A DNA stretch of 64,000 bases, taken from contig NZ_VDFU01000015.1 in NCBI RefSeq assembly GCF_006152115.1, forward strand, positions 58,813-122,812, read 5' to 3'. Position 1 is the stretch's first letter; every line of letters begins with the position of its first letter. Positions 8,457-16,445 of this stretch are shown in pieces. The position numbers and the translations under genes were made by a program. The notes beneath the pieces were generated by a model. That model did not search any database, had not been told where the DNA came from, and saw only the letters and a list, made by a program, of their open reading frames with translations. This DNA is from Rubellimicrobium rubrum. GTDB lineage: Bacteria; Pseudomonadota; Alphaproteobacteria; Rhodobacterales; Rhodobacteraceae.

Positions 8457-10156
8457 CACGCGCGGCCCTCCCGCTCCAGTTCCTGACGGAGGCGGGCGGC
8501 ATAGCGGTCCCGGTCCTTCGCCATGCGAAGGCCGTCCATGCTGCCGCCTAGCGTCTCCGCCGCGAGACTGGCGTACCCCAGGCGATAGGCCAGGTAGGCC
8601 ACGGTGTAGAAGGGGAGCACCGTCACGACGTCGCGGTCGCCGCTGCGCTCGGTGTAGTCCTCCAGAAGGCGATCCAGCGCTGCGTCACCCATCCCGAACT
8701 CGACCGCCGCGCCGGCCAGATCCCACGCGATGTCCTGCATGCCAGGCCAGAAGTGATCGTCGTGATGATCGATGCCATCGGTCTTCAGGATCCCCGTCGC
8801 GGTCCGCAGCCATTCCTGCGGCAACATGCGCCCGTCGCAAGCCAAGGCGGGTCGGGCCAGCACCGCCGCGCGCTGCCGATCCATCCAGCCGGTTCGTCCA
8901 GCGGCCTCCAGTCCAAGCCCCTCGGCCAGATTGGTCCGCGTCATGTGCAGGATATCCTCGAAACGCGGCACGTCCGCCCTGGCCTGTCCGGAACGGAGAA
9001 AGGCGAGGTACCCGCCCATGGCCGCCAGCAGGGCTCCGTCCAGATCCTCCGGCCTGAGCGGGGTACCCTGCACGGCGTCATAGGCTAGGAATCCGTCCGC
9101 CAAGCCCCGCACGGCGGGCGCCAGCCCGGCTTCTGCCTGCCATTCGGCGCGGTCGAGGGCGCGCCGGCCCCGCTCTACCAGCCCTGCGAACTTGAGAAAG
9201 AGGGGAGCGTTCCCGTCACGTGTGAGGAGATACTTTCGACGTTCGTGCTGCGGCTGCACGGCAGGCTCGTCATCCGGCGAAGCAAGAAGCGCTCGCCACA
9301 GACCGCCTGACAGGTCGCGCAACGTGCCACCCCCCCAGGGGCGGACCAGACGACCGGAGTCCAGCAACACGTCCTCGAAACCGGCGGTCCACCGCGCCAG
9401 CCGGGGCCAAAGATCACGGGCCCGCTCGGAGCGGAGGCCCGCACCATCCGAGTCCCAGCTCGGGAACAGCGCGATGCGATGCTCGGGGCATCCTGCCCTC
9501 AGGGCGGCCTCCGCGACGCAGGCAAAGGACGAGCCGCTGATTCCAGGGCCTTCGTCCACAATCAGCACATGCCCCGACGCGCCGGCCTCGAGCGCGGCTT
9601 TCAGGCGCGGCCCCAGGCGCAGCTCGCGGTCGAACGGGTGGCCGCGCGGACGGACCGTAAAGGTTCTCACCGCGACGCCGGCCGCCTCCAACTCGGCCGC
9701 GACGACGGCGGACAGGGTCGTGCCGATGCTGCGCAGCCCGATGACGGTCGCATAGCGGGGGGACGCGGCTTTCAGGAAACGGCGCGCGGCCTCGGCGTAC
9801 ATCTCGGGGTACAGAGCGTAGAACGAGAAGCCTTCGGGCTCGGAAACCTTCACCAGGGTCGGAAGCGGCCCTGCCTCGATCGCGGTCAGCGTCGCCGCGG
9901 CCGAGGCGAGCCGGTCGCTATCCGCATCGGACCGGACCGCATGGGCCAGATCCATGACAACGGAGCGACAAGTTCGAGCGAGAGGATGCTCCTCGTCCTT
10001 CTCGGGCGACAGCATATCCACCAGTCCCGCTTCCAGCACGCCCGCAGCTACGAGATGGGCAGACGGCTCGACATGCGGGGCCGCAATGGCTTGCCGCAAC
10101 GAAGCCACGAGCGCGCGCGGATCTTCGGTGCGGCTCCGGTCCGAATAGACGATCAT
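8456..10156 (-). CDS. phosphoribosyltransferase-like / kinase-like fusion protein
   Basis: 566 aa protein that I read as two joined domains. The N-terminal half holds IGLRSIGTTLSA (139-150), a PRTase-like PPi loop, and HVLIVDEGPGISGSS (196-210), the acidic-acidic plus GxGxSGSS phosphate loop of type I phosphoribosyltransferases. The C-terminal half looks like a choline/aminoglycoside kinase: LFLKFAG (319-325) with a candidate ATP lysine, IDHHDDHFWPG (462-472) like the HxDxxxxN catalytic loop, and QDIAWDL (474-480) like the metal-binding IDxE/D. I do not recognise a named gene. Start is the ATG at 10156; upstream in-frame starts would run through the cytochrome c gene. The stop overlaps the HAD phosphatase start. 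Confidence 0.75.
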   Translation of the reverse strand: MIVYSDRSRTEDPRALVASLRQAIAAPHVEPSAHLVAAGVLEAGLVDMLSPEKDEEHPLARTCRSVVMDLAHAVRSDADSDRLASAAATLTAIEAGPLPTLVKVSEPEGFSFYALYPEMYAEAARRFLKAASPRYATVIGLRSIGTTLSAVVAAELEAAGVAVRTFTVRPRGHPFDRELRLGPRLKAALEAGASGHVLIVDEGPGISGSSFACVAEAALRAGCPEHRIALFPSWDSDGAGLRSERARDLWPRLARWTAGFEDVLLDSGRLVRPWGGGTLRDLSGGLWRALLASPDDEPAVQPQHERRKYLLTRDGNAPLFLKFAGLVERGRRALDRAEWQAEAGLAPAVRGLADGFLAYDAVQGTPLRPEDLDGALLAAMGGYLAFLRSGQARADVPRFEDILHMTRTNLAEGLGLEAAGRTGWMDRQRAAVLARPALACDGRMLPQEWLRTATGILKTDGIDHHDDHFWPGMQDIAWDLAGAAVEFGMGDAALDRLLEDYTERSGDRDVVTVLPFYTVAYLAYRLGYASLAAETLGGSMDGLRMAKDRDRYAARLRQELEREGRA

Positions 10157-10226
10157 CGGGACAGCACGACCGCCGCCCCGACGGTGGAAGCACGGCCCCG
10201 GTTGCTGGCTCCGGGGCCTGCCCGCC

Positions 10227-10721
10227 TCATTGGCTCGCTGCCTCCCCTTCGGCGGGAGCGGCTGCCGCATCGCCACCGGCCGCGGCATCCGCCGGGGCAA
10301 AGGTGGCCAGGTAAGCCCAAAGATCATGAGCCTCCTGCTCGTCCCGGACCTGATATGCCATCTTGCTCCGACCAGAGGTCTCGCCAGTGGCTTCGCGAAG
10401 GTAGCCGGTCGGATCTTGAACATACGCCGTGAAGTTCGCCTCCTCCCAGACCGCCCCTGTCGCGCCATAGGTCGTCATGAGCTCGCTGTAGGCGTAGTCC
10501 GGATAGCTGCCCGCGACGCGGCCCGCGACGCCGTAAAGGTTGGGGCCGACCTTGGCATTGCGCCCGGCCAGCACTTCGCCCGCTTCGTTCTGGACGACGT
10601 GGCAGGCGATGCACTGACGGTTGAAGTGCTCCTCGCCCGCTGCCGCATCCCCCGTGCCTTCCTGCGCCCAAGCGGCACAAGGGCCCAGAAGGGCCATGAC
10701 GGCGATCACCCGTGTCTTCAT
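10227..10721 (-). CDS. c-type cytochrome, c2/c550 class
   Basis: Periplasmic monohaem electron carrier of 164 aa. An N-terminal signal peptide ends around AAWA-QEG. CIACH near residue 37 binds haem, GPNLYG follows as in class I cytochromes c2, and SKMAYQV gives the likely sixth-ligand methionine. A low-complexity Ala/Glu tail (about 145-164) resembles that of Paracoccus c550. It probably shuttles electrons between the bc1 complex and an oxidase or reductase. Close to, but not overlapping, the fusion gene on the same strand (70-base gap). Which cycA-like paralogue this is cannot be decided from one window. Confidence 0.85.
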   Translation of the reverse strand: MKTRVIAVMALLGPCAAWAQEGTGDAAAGEEHFNRQCIACHVVQNEAGEVLAGRNAKVGPNLYGVAGRVAGSYPDYAYSELMTTYGATGAVWEEANFTAYVQDPTGYLREATGETSGRSKMAYQVRDEQEAHDLWAYLATFAPADAAAGGDAAAAPAEGEAASQ

Positions 10722-10865
10722 AGTGGAATGTCCTCTCTCCCTGGCCGTGCGATGGTCCGCTCCGGTCGGGAGGAGGTTAGCGTATCGGCCAGGAGGGTCC
10801 AGAGGAAGACCGGGGTGCCCGACCAAAGGCGCAGCGGGTGCGTGCGGCGTAGGAAAATTCCGAAT

Positions 10866-11034
10866 ACAACCGGAACCCTCTCCGGGACGTGACGTTTACC
10901 ATGCATACCGGCGCTGATTCCCGATGCCTGTCCCAAGCGAGGCGCCGTGTTTCCCCCGACCGCGAGTTCCCTGTCGCGGTCAGTTCCCGCCGGAGAGTGC
11001 TCCCCTCGCTCTCCGGCGGACGCTTTTCTCCTTT
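10866..11034 (+). ncRNA. candidate small RNA ending in a rho-independent terminator
   Basis: The 477-base gap between the cytochrome gene and the next + strand gene holds three successive perfect hairpins on the + strand: CCGGA/TCCGG (10870-10885), GACCGCGA/TCGCGGTC (10958-10981) and an 11-bp stem CCGCCGGAGAG (10987-10997)/CTCTCCGGCGG (11009-11019) followed by a T-rich run. No convincing + strand reading frame lies upstream of this terminator, so it most simply ends a non-coding transcript. The 5' end is a guess; no match to 6S, SRP RNA or tmRNA was seen. Confidence 0.35.
10987..11034 (+). terminator. rho-independent terminator without an annotated gene upstream
   Basis: An 11-bp perfect GC-rich stem (10987-10997 with 11009-11019, loop of 11) is followed by CGCTTTTCTCCTTT. 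Directional for the + strand. Confidence 0.65.
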
Positions 11035-11198
11035 GGACTTTCATCTGCAATAAGGGCGCGGGCTCCTCGCTATGATCTGCTCTGTGATGATCGATGGTCG
11101 GACCCGTCAGGGGCCAGTCTGCCGCGACCGTCCAGCAAAGGGATGATTTTCGACTCGAAACAGGTTAGGATGTGCATCCCGGACGTAGGAGGTTTTCC

Positions 11199-11387
11199 AT
11201 GACCCGCCATATCGCCGATCATCCAGCCCCTGAGGACGCAACCCTTCGCCTCAGGCATTTCCTTCGCATCGAGCGGGAAGAGCAGCGCCATCCAGCGGTG
11301 CAGGCTCTCCATGTCCGCCGGCCGGCCAGCGCGGCCGAAACGCGGCTCGGCCCCATTCTCAAGGTGCTGCGCGAACACGACCACTGA
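11199..11387 (+). CDS. small hypothetical protein, 62 aa
   Basis: Reading frame of 62 codons starting at an ATG preceded by AGGAGG (11187-11192) at a 6-base spacing, which is an unusually good ribosome-binding site for this region. The product is hydrophilic, rich in Arg and His (RLRHFLRIEREEQRHP), with no membrane segment or cysteine. Codon third positions are mostly G/C but less so than in neighbours. It lies 57 bases before the transporter gene and may be co-transcribed with it. No family is recognised; the strong Shine-Dalgarno site is the main support. Confidence 0.5.
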   Translation: MTRHIADHPAPEDATLRLRHFLRIEREEQRHPAVQALHVRRPASAAETRLGPILKVLREHDH

Positions 11388-11444
11388 CGGGTTGAACCCC
11401 GGGCCAGCCCGGGCGAGGCTTGGGGCTCCCGACCCGGAGACCTC

Positions 11445-12377
11445 ATGCCCTTCCATCCCGCTGCCCGGCAACCCCTGAGGGGGATCGTCTTCAAGCTGGC
11501 CGCCGTGGTGATCTTCACGGCCATGTCCGCCCTGATCAAGGCCGCCTCGGACCGCGTTCCGCCGGGCGAGGCGGTGTTCTTCCGGTCGCTCTTCGCGACA
11601 CCCGTGATCCTGGCCTGGCTGCTGTGGCAGGGGAACCTGGTGCAGGGTCTGCGGACGGGCGATCCGCTCGGCCATCTTTGGCGCGGGCTGGTTGGGACGG
11701 TGGCCATGGGCCTGGGCTTCTGGGGCTTGGGTCTGCTGCCATTGCCCGAGGTAACAGCAATCGGCTACGCCACGCCGCTTCTCGTGGTCGTCTTCGGCGC
11801 GATGTTCCTGGGCGAGCCGGTGCGCAAGGTGCGGCTCCTTGCCGTGGCGCTGGGCCTGGCCGGCGTGCTCGTAGTGCTGAGCCCGCGTCTCAGCGTCGGG
11901 GCCCACGCATCAACCGCCGAGGCACTGGGGGCGGTGGTGACCCTCGGGGGTGCGATCTTTGCGGCCTTGGCGCAGGTCTTCGTCCGGCGGCTCACCATGA
12001 CGGAGGGGACGGCGGCCATCGTGTTCTGGTTTTCGGTCACCGCGACGCTTCTGTCGCTGGTCACGCTGCCCTTCGGCTGGGTGGTCCCGACCATGCCCGA
12101 GGCCACGCTTCTGATCCTCGCCGGCCTGCTCGGGGGCATGGCGCAGATCTGCCTGACTTCGGCCTACCGCTTCGGCGAGGCGGGGCTGGTCGCGCCGTTC
12201 GACTATGCGTCGATGCTTCTGGCCATCGCGATCGGTTATGCGATCTTCGGCGAGGTGCCGGCCCGCACCACGCTGATCGGCGCGGCGATCATCATCGGGG
12301 CCGGCGTCCTCATCATCTGGCGCGAGCATCGGCTGGGCCTGCTGCGGACCCGCGGCGCTTCGGCCCCCGACAGCTAG
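11445..12377 (+). CDS. DMT-family (EamA) inner-membrane transporter
   Basis: 310 aa protein with about ten hydrophobic helices arranged as two EamA repeats: the first spans roughly residues 15-145 and the second 165-300. Features typical of the drug/metabolite transporter superfamily include FFRSLFATP after helix 2, an Ala/Gly-rich helix ATPLLVVVFGAMFLGEPV closing repeat 1, and ATIGYAIFGEVP-like residues closing repeat 2. Probably an exporter of an amino acid or other small metabolite; the substrate cannot be inferred. ATG at 11445 lies 57 bases after the small gene. Followed by a bidirectional hairpin shared with ilvE. Confidence 0.85.
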   Translation: MPFHPAARQPLRGIVFKLAAVVIFTAMSALIKAASDRVPPGEAVFFRSLFATPVILAWLLWQGNLVQGLRTGDPLGHLWRGLVGTVAMGLGFWGLGLLPLPEVTAIGYATPLLVVVFGAMFLGEPVRKVRLLAVALGLAGVLVVLSPRLSVGAHASTAEALGAVVTLGGAIFAALAQVFVRRLTMTEGTAAIVFWFSVTATLLSLVTLPFGWVVPTMPEATLLILAGLLGGMAQICLTSAYRFGEAGLVAPFDYASMLLAIAIGYAIFGEVPARTTLIGAAIIIGAGVLIIWREHRLGLLRTRGASAPDS

Positions 12378-12380
12378 GTC

Positions 12381-12407
12381 GGCCCGCCGCCTGGAAGCTG
12401 GCGGGCC
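12381..12407. terminator. bidirectional hairpin between transporter and ilvE
   Basis: Perfect 8-bp stem GGCCCGCC (12381-12388) with GGCGGGCC (12400-12407), loop of 11, placed three bases after the transporter stop and 30 bases beyond the convergent ilvE stop. No strong T run on either side. Confidence 0.5.
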
Positions 12408-12437
12408 ATCGTTCATAGGCTGTGATCGTGCCTGCCT

Positions 12438-13307
12438 TCAGGCGCGGACGAGCTTTTCGTAGGACTGCGCGATGTCGCGGGTCAGTTCGCCCACTTCGAA
12501 GTTGTAGTCGCCGATCTGGCCCACGGGCGTGACCTCGGCGGCCGTCCCGGTCAGCCAGCACTGCTCGAAGCTTTCCAACTCACCCGGCAGGATATGGCGC
12601 TGGTGGACCTTGATCTGCTTGTCTTCCAGCATCCCGATCACGGTCTGCCGGGTCAGGCCATTCAGGAAGCAGTCCGCGAGCGGCGTGTGCACCTCCCCGT
12701 CCTTGACGAAGAAGATGTTGGCCCCGGTCGCCTCGGCCACATAGCCCCGGTAGTCCATCATCATCGCGTCCGAGCAGCCCTTGGCTTCGGCCTGGTGCTT
12801 GGACATGGTGCAGATCATATAAAGGCCGGCGGCCTTGGCCTCGGAAGGGATGGTCTCGGGCGAGGGGCGCTTCCACTTGGCGATGTCGAGCTTGGCGCCC
12901 TTCATCTTGGCGTCGCCGTAGTAGTTGCCCCACTCCCAGCCGGCGACCGCCAGCCGCACGGGGTTCCGGCGCGCCGACACGCCCATGTCCTCGCCCGAGC
13001 CGCGCCACGCGATCGCGCGGACATAGGCATCGGTCCAGCCGTTGGCCTTGAGCATCGCGTCCTTGGCGGCGTCGATCTCCTCGGCGGAGTAGGGAACCTC
13101 CATGTCGAGAAGCTCGCCCGACTTGATCAGGCGCAGCGAATGCTCGTGGCCCTTGAAGATCTTGCCGTTGTAGCAGCGTTCTCCCTCGAACACGGCCGAG
13201 GCGTAATGGAGCGCGTGGGTCAGGACGTGTACGGTCGCGTCGCGCCACGGCACGAGCGTGCCGTCCATCCAGATCCATCCGTCGCGATTGTCATAAGCGC
13301 CGGCCAT
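12438..13307 (-). CDS. ilvE: branched-chain amino acid aminotransferase
   Basis: 289 aa class IV PLP aminotransferase making Leu, Ile and Val from their 2-oxo acids, cytosolic. HALHYASAVFEGERCY (about 32-47) is the family N-terminal signature; the PLP lysine is expected in the KHQAEAKG/YRG region typical of the short bacterial IlvE, and LNGLTRQTVI and TGTAAEVTPV (near 255) form the phosphate-binding part. Start ATG at 13307 has AGGAGA about eight bases upstream. It is divergent from petP, an arrangement seen in Rhodobacter relatives, and the 138-base gap holds a perfect palindrome. Confidence 0.95.
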   Translation of the reverse strand: MAGAYDNRDGWIWMDGTLVPWRDATVHVLTHALHYASAVFEGERCYNGKIFKGHEHSLRLIKSGELLDMEVPYSAEEIDAAKDAMLKANGWTDAYVRAIAWRGSGEDMGVSARRNPVRLAVAGWEWGNYYGDAKMKGAKLDIAKWKRPSPETIPSEAKAAGLYMICTMSKHQAEAKGCSDAMMMDYRGYVAEATGANIFFVKDGEVHTPLADCFLNGLTRQTVIGMLEDKQIKVHQRHILPGELESFEQCWLTGTAAEVTPVGQIGDYNFEVGELTRDIAQSYEKLVRA

Positions 13308-13383
13308 GCTCCACTCTCCTTGCCATTCCTGTCGGGATTTGGTCCATATCGGACATAAAGTTGCGTGCGTCGGGGTTGGGCTA

Positions 13384-13398
13384 CCAAGGGGTCCTTGG
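13384..13398. promoter_or_regulatory. perfect palindrome, possible operator between ilvE and petP
   Basis: CCAAGG-GGT-CCTTGG is a 6+3+6 perfect inverted repeat in the divergent promoter region, 48 bases before the petP start. Its size fits a MarR-type dimer site, so petP autoregulation is possible. A second, weaker pair GTCC/GGAC lies at 13342-13354. Confidence 0.4.
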
Positions 13399-13445
13399 AA
13401 TGTCAACGACGCTGACGTATCTTTTGGACCGACAAAGGAGGGCGA

Positions 13446-13955
13446 ATGGCCGAGCGACCGGGACCGCAGGGGGGGCATGGGCTCCTCTACCTGACCGACG
13501 AGCAATTGCGGAAAGGGATCGAGGCGATGTTCTTCGCCTATCGCGGCTTCACCTCCGCCCCCGACCGCATCCTGGAGGAACAGGACTACGGCCGGGCGCA
13601 TCACCGCGCGCTTCATTTCATCCAGCGCAGCCCCGGCACCACCGTGGGCAACCTCCTCGACATCCTGGGCGTCACCAAGCAGTCGCTGAACCGCGTGCTG
13701 CGGAAGCTGATGGAGGACGGCCTCGTGGAGGCCCGCGTCGGTCGCGAGGACCGGCGCGAACGCCACCTGCATCTGACCGACAAGGGTAAGGTCCTCGAAA
13801 AGCTCCTTGCCGATGCCCAGCGCGACCGCATGCGGGCCGCCTACCGCGCCGCTGGGCCGCAGGCCGTCGCAGGCTTCCGCCAAGTGCTGGAGGCCATGAT
13901 GGACCCCGAGATGCGCCGCCACTTCGATGGCGACGACAAGGCTGGGAGCCGCTGA
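13446..13955 (+). CDS. petP: MarR-family transcriptional regulator PetP
   Basis: 169 aa winged-helix regulator. Residues about 55-125 form the MarR fold: TTVGNLLDILGVTKQSLNRVLRKL is the helix-turn-helix, and GREDRRERHLHLTDKG is the wing with the conserved DxRxRxhxLT pattern. Immediately upstream of an OmpR-type response regulator with one base between stop and start, matching the petP-petR pair first described in Rhodobacter capsulatus, where it was reported to be needed for respiratory and photosynthetic growth. ATG at 13446 follows AAAGGAGGG. Confidence 0.85.
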   Translation: MAERPGPQGGHGLLYLTDEQLRKGIEAMFFAYRGFTSAPDRILEEQDYGRAHHRALHFIQRSPGTTVGNLLDILGVTKQSLNRVLRKLMEDGLVEARVGREDRRERHLHLTDKGKVLEKLLADAQRDRMRAAYRAAGPQAVAGFRQVLEAMMDPEMRRHFDGDDKAGSR

Positions 13956-13956
13956 G

Positions 13957-14664
13957 ATGGAGTTTCCCCATCTCTTGATCGTGGACGACGACGAGCGGAT
14001 CCGCGGCCTTCTGACCCGGTTCCTGCGGAAGAACGGCTTCCTGGTCACCGCTGCCGCCAACGCGGCCCAAGCGCGGAGGCTGCTTGCGGGCCTGGCGTTC
14101 GACCTCCTCGTGCTCGATGTCATGATGCCGGGCGAAGACGGGCTGTCCTTCTGCCGCGACCTGCGCCGCAGACTCAACGTACCGGTCCTGCTGCTTACCG
14201 CGCGGGGCGAGACGATGGACCGGATCCTGGGGCTCGAGGCCGGGGCGGACGACTACCTGGCCAAGCCCTTCGACCCCAAGGAACTCCTGCTGAGGATCAA
14301 CGCCATCCTGCGCCGCGCTGTGGCCGAGCCACCTGCTCCGGCCCCCGCGCAGAAGATCCTGCGCCTGGGTTCCATGACCTACGACGTCGAGCGCGGGGAA
14401 CTGTCGGACGACGCGGGCGAGACCTTGCGCCTGACCGCCACCGAGGCCGGGCTCATGCGGATCCTCGCGGCCGATCCGGGTGCGACAGTGACGCGGACCC
14501 GCCTGATCGAGGAAGCAGGACCGCGCGGCGTGCCGTCGCCCGCGCAGGAAAGGGCGGTGGACGTGCAGATCACGCGCCTTCGCCGCAAGATCGAGCCCGA
14601 CCCCCGCCAGCCGCGCTACCTGCAGACGGTCCGGGGCGCGGGTTACCGGCTTGCGTCGGACTGA
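13957..14664 (+). CDS. petR: OmpR-type response regulator PetR
   Basis: 235 aa two-domain response regulator. Receiver: DDD (10-12), phospho-acceptor Asp in LLVLDVMMPGEDG (near 55), LTARGE and the switch lysine in LAKPFDP (near 106). C-terminal winged helix (about 135-232) ends in VRGAGYRLASD, the usual OmpR/PhoB finish. No histidine kinase is encoded next to it; PetR-type regulators lack an adjacent kinase. Starts one base after the petP stop, so the two form an operon. Confidence 0.9.
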   Translation: MEFPHLLIVDDDERIRGLLTRFLRKNGFLVTAAANAAQARRLLAGLAFDLLVLDVMMPGEDGLSFCRDLRRRLNVPVLLLTARGETMDRILGLEAGADDYLAKPFDPKELLLRINAILRRAVAEPPAPAPAQKILRLGSMTYDVERGELSDDAGETLRLTATEAGLMRILAADPGATVTRTRLIEEAGPRGVPSPAQERAVDVQITRLRRKIEPDPRQPRYLQTVRGAGYRLASD

Positions 14665-14669
14665 AGGCT

Positions 14670-15221
14670 CTAGCCCAACTCGCCGCAGACCTCGGTGGCG
14701 TCGAAGTGCTCGTCGCGCCAATCCCACAGGCGTGGCGCAGGCCAGGGAGCCTCGACCTCCCGCCTGGTTCCGGCAACCTCCACCGTGCCGCGCCCGGTGA
14801 GCAGGTTGACGTCACAGGTCCCTGCCGCGTCCGGGTCGAGCGTATCCCACCAGTCGTAGGTGATGCCCGCCACGCGCCAGTCGCCGTCGCGATGCGCGAT
14901 GGTGAGCGCAAGCCGCCAGCGGTCGCGTCCCACCGAGTCGTTCATGGAGGTGAGAAGGACGGAACCGGCGGGGCTTACCGACAGCTCCGGCCGCTGTCCC
15001 GGCATGCCGCCGCTCCAGGCCACCCTCTCGGCCGTCTGGAAGCCCTTGGCCGTCTCGACCGACAGGTCCACCCCTTCGAGGCCGTAGTCGAGCAGGGTGT
15101 AGATCTCGGCATCGCCGTCACGGTCGAGGTCGGCCTCGATCTCCGAGACGGTCTGCCGGTTGTCCTGGGCCAGCGCGGGGCCTGCGAAGAACAGGCAGGC
15201 GAGGACGATGAAACGCATCAT
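14670..15221 (-). CDS. exported hypothetical protein with a calcium-loop-like motif
   Basis: 183 aa protein with a clear signal peptide (MRFIVLACLFFAGPALAQ). Just after it, EADLDRDGDAEIYTLLDYG resembles the DxDxDG loop of FG-GAP/EF-hand-like repeats, which usually bind calcium. Two cysteines near the C terminus (TCDVNL and EVCGELG) could form a disulphide in the periplasm. No catalytic motif is recognised. Two adjacent ATG codons (15219-15221 and 15216-15218) could start it. It is convergent with petR and divergent from the amidohydrolase gene. Confidence 0.75.
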   Translation of the reverse strand: MMRFIVLACLFFAGPALAQDNRQTVSEIEADLDRDGDAEIYTLLDYGLEGVDLSVETAKGFQTAERVAWSGGMPGQRPELSVSPAGSVLLTSMNDSVGRDRWRLALTIAHRDGDWRVAGITYDWWDTLDPDAAGTCDVNLLTGRGTVEVAGTRREVEAPWPAPRLWDWRDEHFDATEVCGELG

Positions 15222-15272
15222 GAAACTCCGGGCGACTTGTATCAGCCGACAAAAACCCGTTTCCTGTCCCTC

Positions 15273-16199
15273 ATGTCCACGGTGGTTATCCTGACCCATC
15301 CCGACTGCGCGCGCCACGCGCCGCCTTCGGGTCACCCCGAGCGGCCAGACCGGCTGGCGGCAGCTCTCGCCGGGCTTCAAGGCTTGGATCACACGCCCGA
15401 GGCGGCGGCGGAGGCCCCGGACGAGGATCTCACCGTCCTGCATCCCCAGCGCTATCTCGACGCCCTGGCCCGCAAGGAACCTGCGCGGGACGCGGTTGCG
15501 CTCGACCCCGACACTTGGCTTTCGCCGGGGTCGCTTCGGGCGGCGCGGCTCGGGGCCGGCGCGGCGCTGCGGGCCGTGGACCTCGTGATGGGCGGAACGG
15601 CGCGAGCGGCCTTTGCGGCCACGCGGCCGCCTGGGCATCATGCGCTGGCCTCAACGCCGATGGGGTTCTGCCTGTTCGGCAACGTGGCGCTGGCAGCCCG
15701 ACGCGCCATCGACCGGCATGGGGCCGAGCGGGTCGCGATCGTGGATTTCGACGTCCACCATGGCAACGGGACCCAGGCGCTTGTGGAGGAGGACCCCCGC
15801 ATCCTTTTCGTGTCCACGCACCAGTCCCCCTTCTGGCCCGGCACCGGCCTGGCCTCGGACGCGGGGCCGCATGGCACCGTCCTGAACCTGCCGCTCCGGG
15901 CCGGGACGGGCAGCGCGGCCTTTCGGGAGGTCGTGACCGGCCAGATCCTGCCACGGCTCGAGACGCACCGGCCGGACGTCCTCCTGATCTCGGCGGGGTT
16001 CGACGCACACAAGGACGATCCCTTGGGCGGGTTGCGGCTGGAGACCGAGGATTTCGGCTGGGTCACCGCGCGCCTGTGCGAGGTCGCGGAACGTCACGCG
16101 AACGGGCGTGTGGCATCCGTCCTCGAAGGGGGATATGACCTCGATGCCCTGCGCGACGGCGTGGCGGCGCATGTGGCGGCCCTTGGAGGACAGGCGTGA
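15273..16199 (+). CDS. histone deacetylase-family zinc amidohydrolase
   Basis: 308 aa arginase/deacetylase-fold enzyme, bacterial class II HDAC-like. Visible: HPERPDR near the N terminus, RPPGHHA (charge-relay histidines), DFDVHHGNGTQ (zinc Asp and His), STHQSP, GFDAHKDDPLGG (second zinc Asp) and LEGGYD with the transition-state tyrosine. Bacterial members remove acetyl groups from small molecules such as acetylpolyamines or from proteins; the substrate is unknown here. The stop overlaps the xseB GTG start, as is common in this order. Confidence 0.9.
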   Translation: MSTVVILTHPDCARHAPPSGHPERPDRLAAALAGLQGLDHTPEAAAEAPDEDLTVLHPQRYLDALARKEPARDAVALDPDTWLSPGSLRAARLGAGAALRAVDLVMGGTARAAFAATRPPGHHALASTPMGFCLFGNVALAARRAIDRHGAERVAIVDFDVHHGNGTQALVEEDPRILFVSTHQSPFWPGTGLASDAGPHGTVLNLPLRAGTGSAAFREVVTGQILPRLETHRPDVLLISAGFDAHKDDPLGGLRLETEDFGWVTARLCEVAERHANGRVASVLEGGYDLDALRDGVAAHVAALGGQA

Positions 16200-16438
16200 G
16201 CGAGAAACCGGTCGAAGAGATGACCTTCGAGGAAGCCCTGGCCGAGCTGGAAGGCGTCGTGACGCGGCTTGAGCGCGGCGACGTGGCGCTGGACGACTCG
16301 ATCAACCTTTATGAGCGTGGGGCGCGGCTCCGCGCGCGCTGCCAGCAGAAGCTGGCCGAGGCCGAGGAGAAGGTCTCCAAGATCACGCTGGGCGACGGTG
16401 GCCAACCGGCCGGGCTCCAGCCCTTCGACGCCGGCTGA
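16196..16438 (+). CDS. xseB: exodeoxyribonuclease VII small subunit
   Basis: 80 aa, almost entirely helical, with the family pattern TFEEALAELEGVVTRLERGDVALDDSINLYERG in residues about 8-40 followed by a Lys/Glu-rich helix. It binds XseA to degrade single-stranded DNA; XseA is not in the window. The GTG start at 16196 overlaps the preceding stop by four bases. First gene of the widespread xseB-ispA-dxs cluster. Confidence 0.95.
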   Translation: MSEKPVEEMTFEEALAELEGVVTRLERGDVALDDSINLYERGARLRARCQQKLAEAEEKVSKITLGDGGQPAGLQPFDAG

Positions 16439-16445
16439 GCACCGC

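Noticed and set aside
5815..8502. 895-residue open frame on the - strand through glgX
   Set aside because: It mirrors glgX codons, has no recognised motif, and crosses the HAD gene; the + strand protein has complete GH13 motifs.
10722..11198. SRP RNA, 6S RNA or tmRNA in the gap
   Set aside because: None of the conserved sequences I know (for example the GGAAGCAGCC loop of SRP RNA) occur; only hairpins remain.
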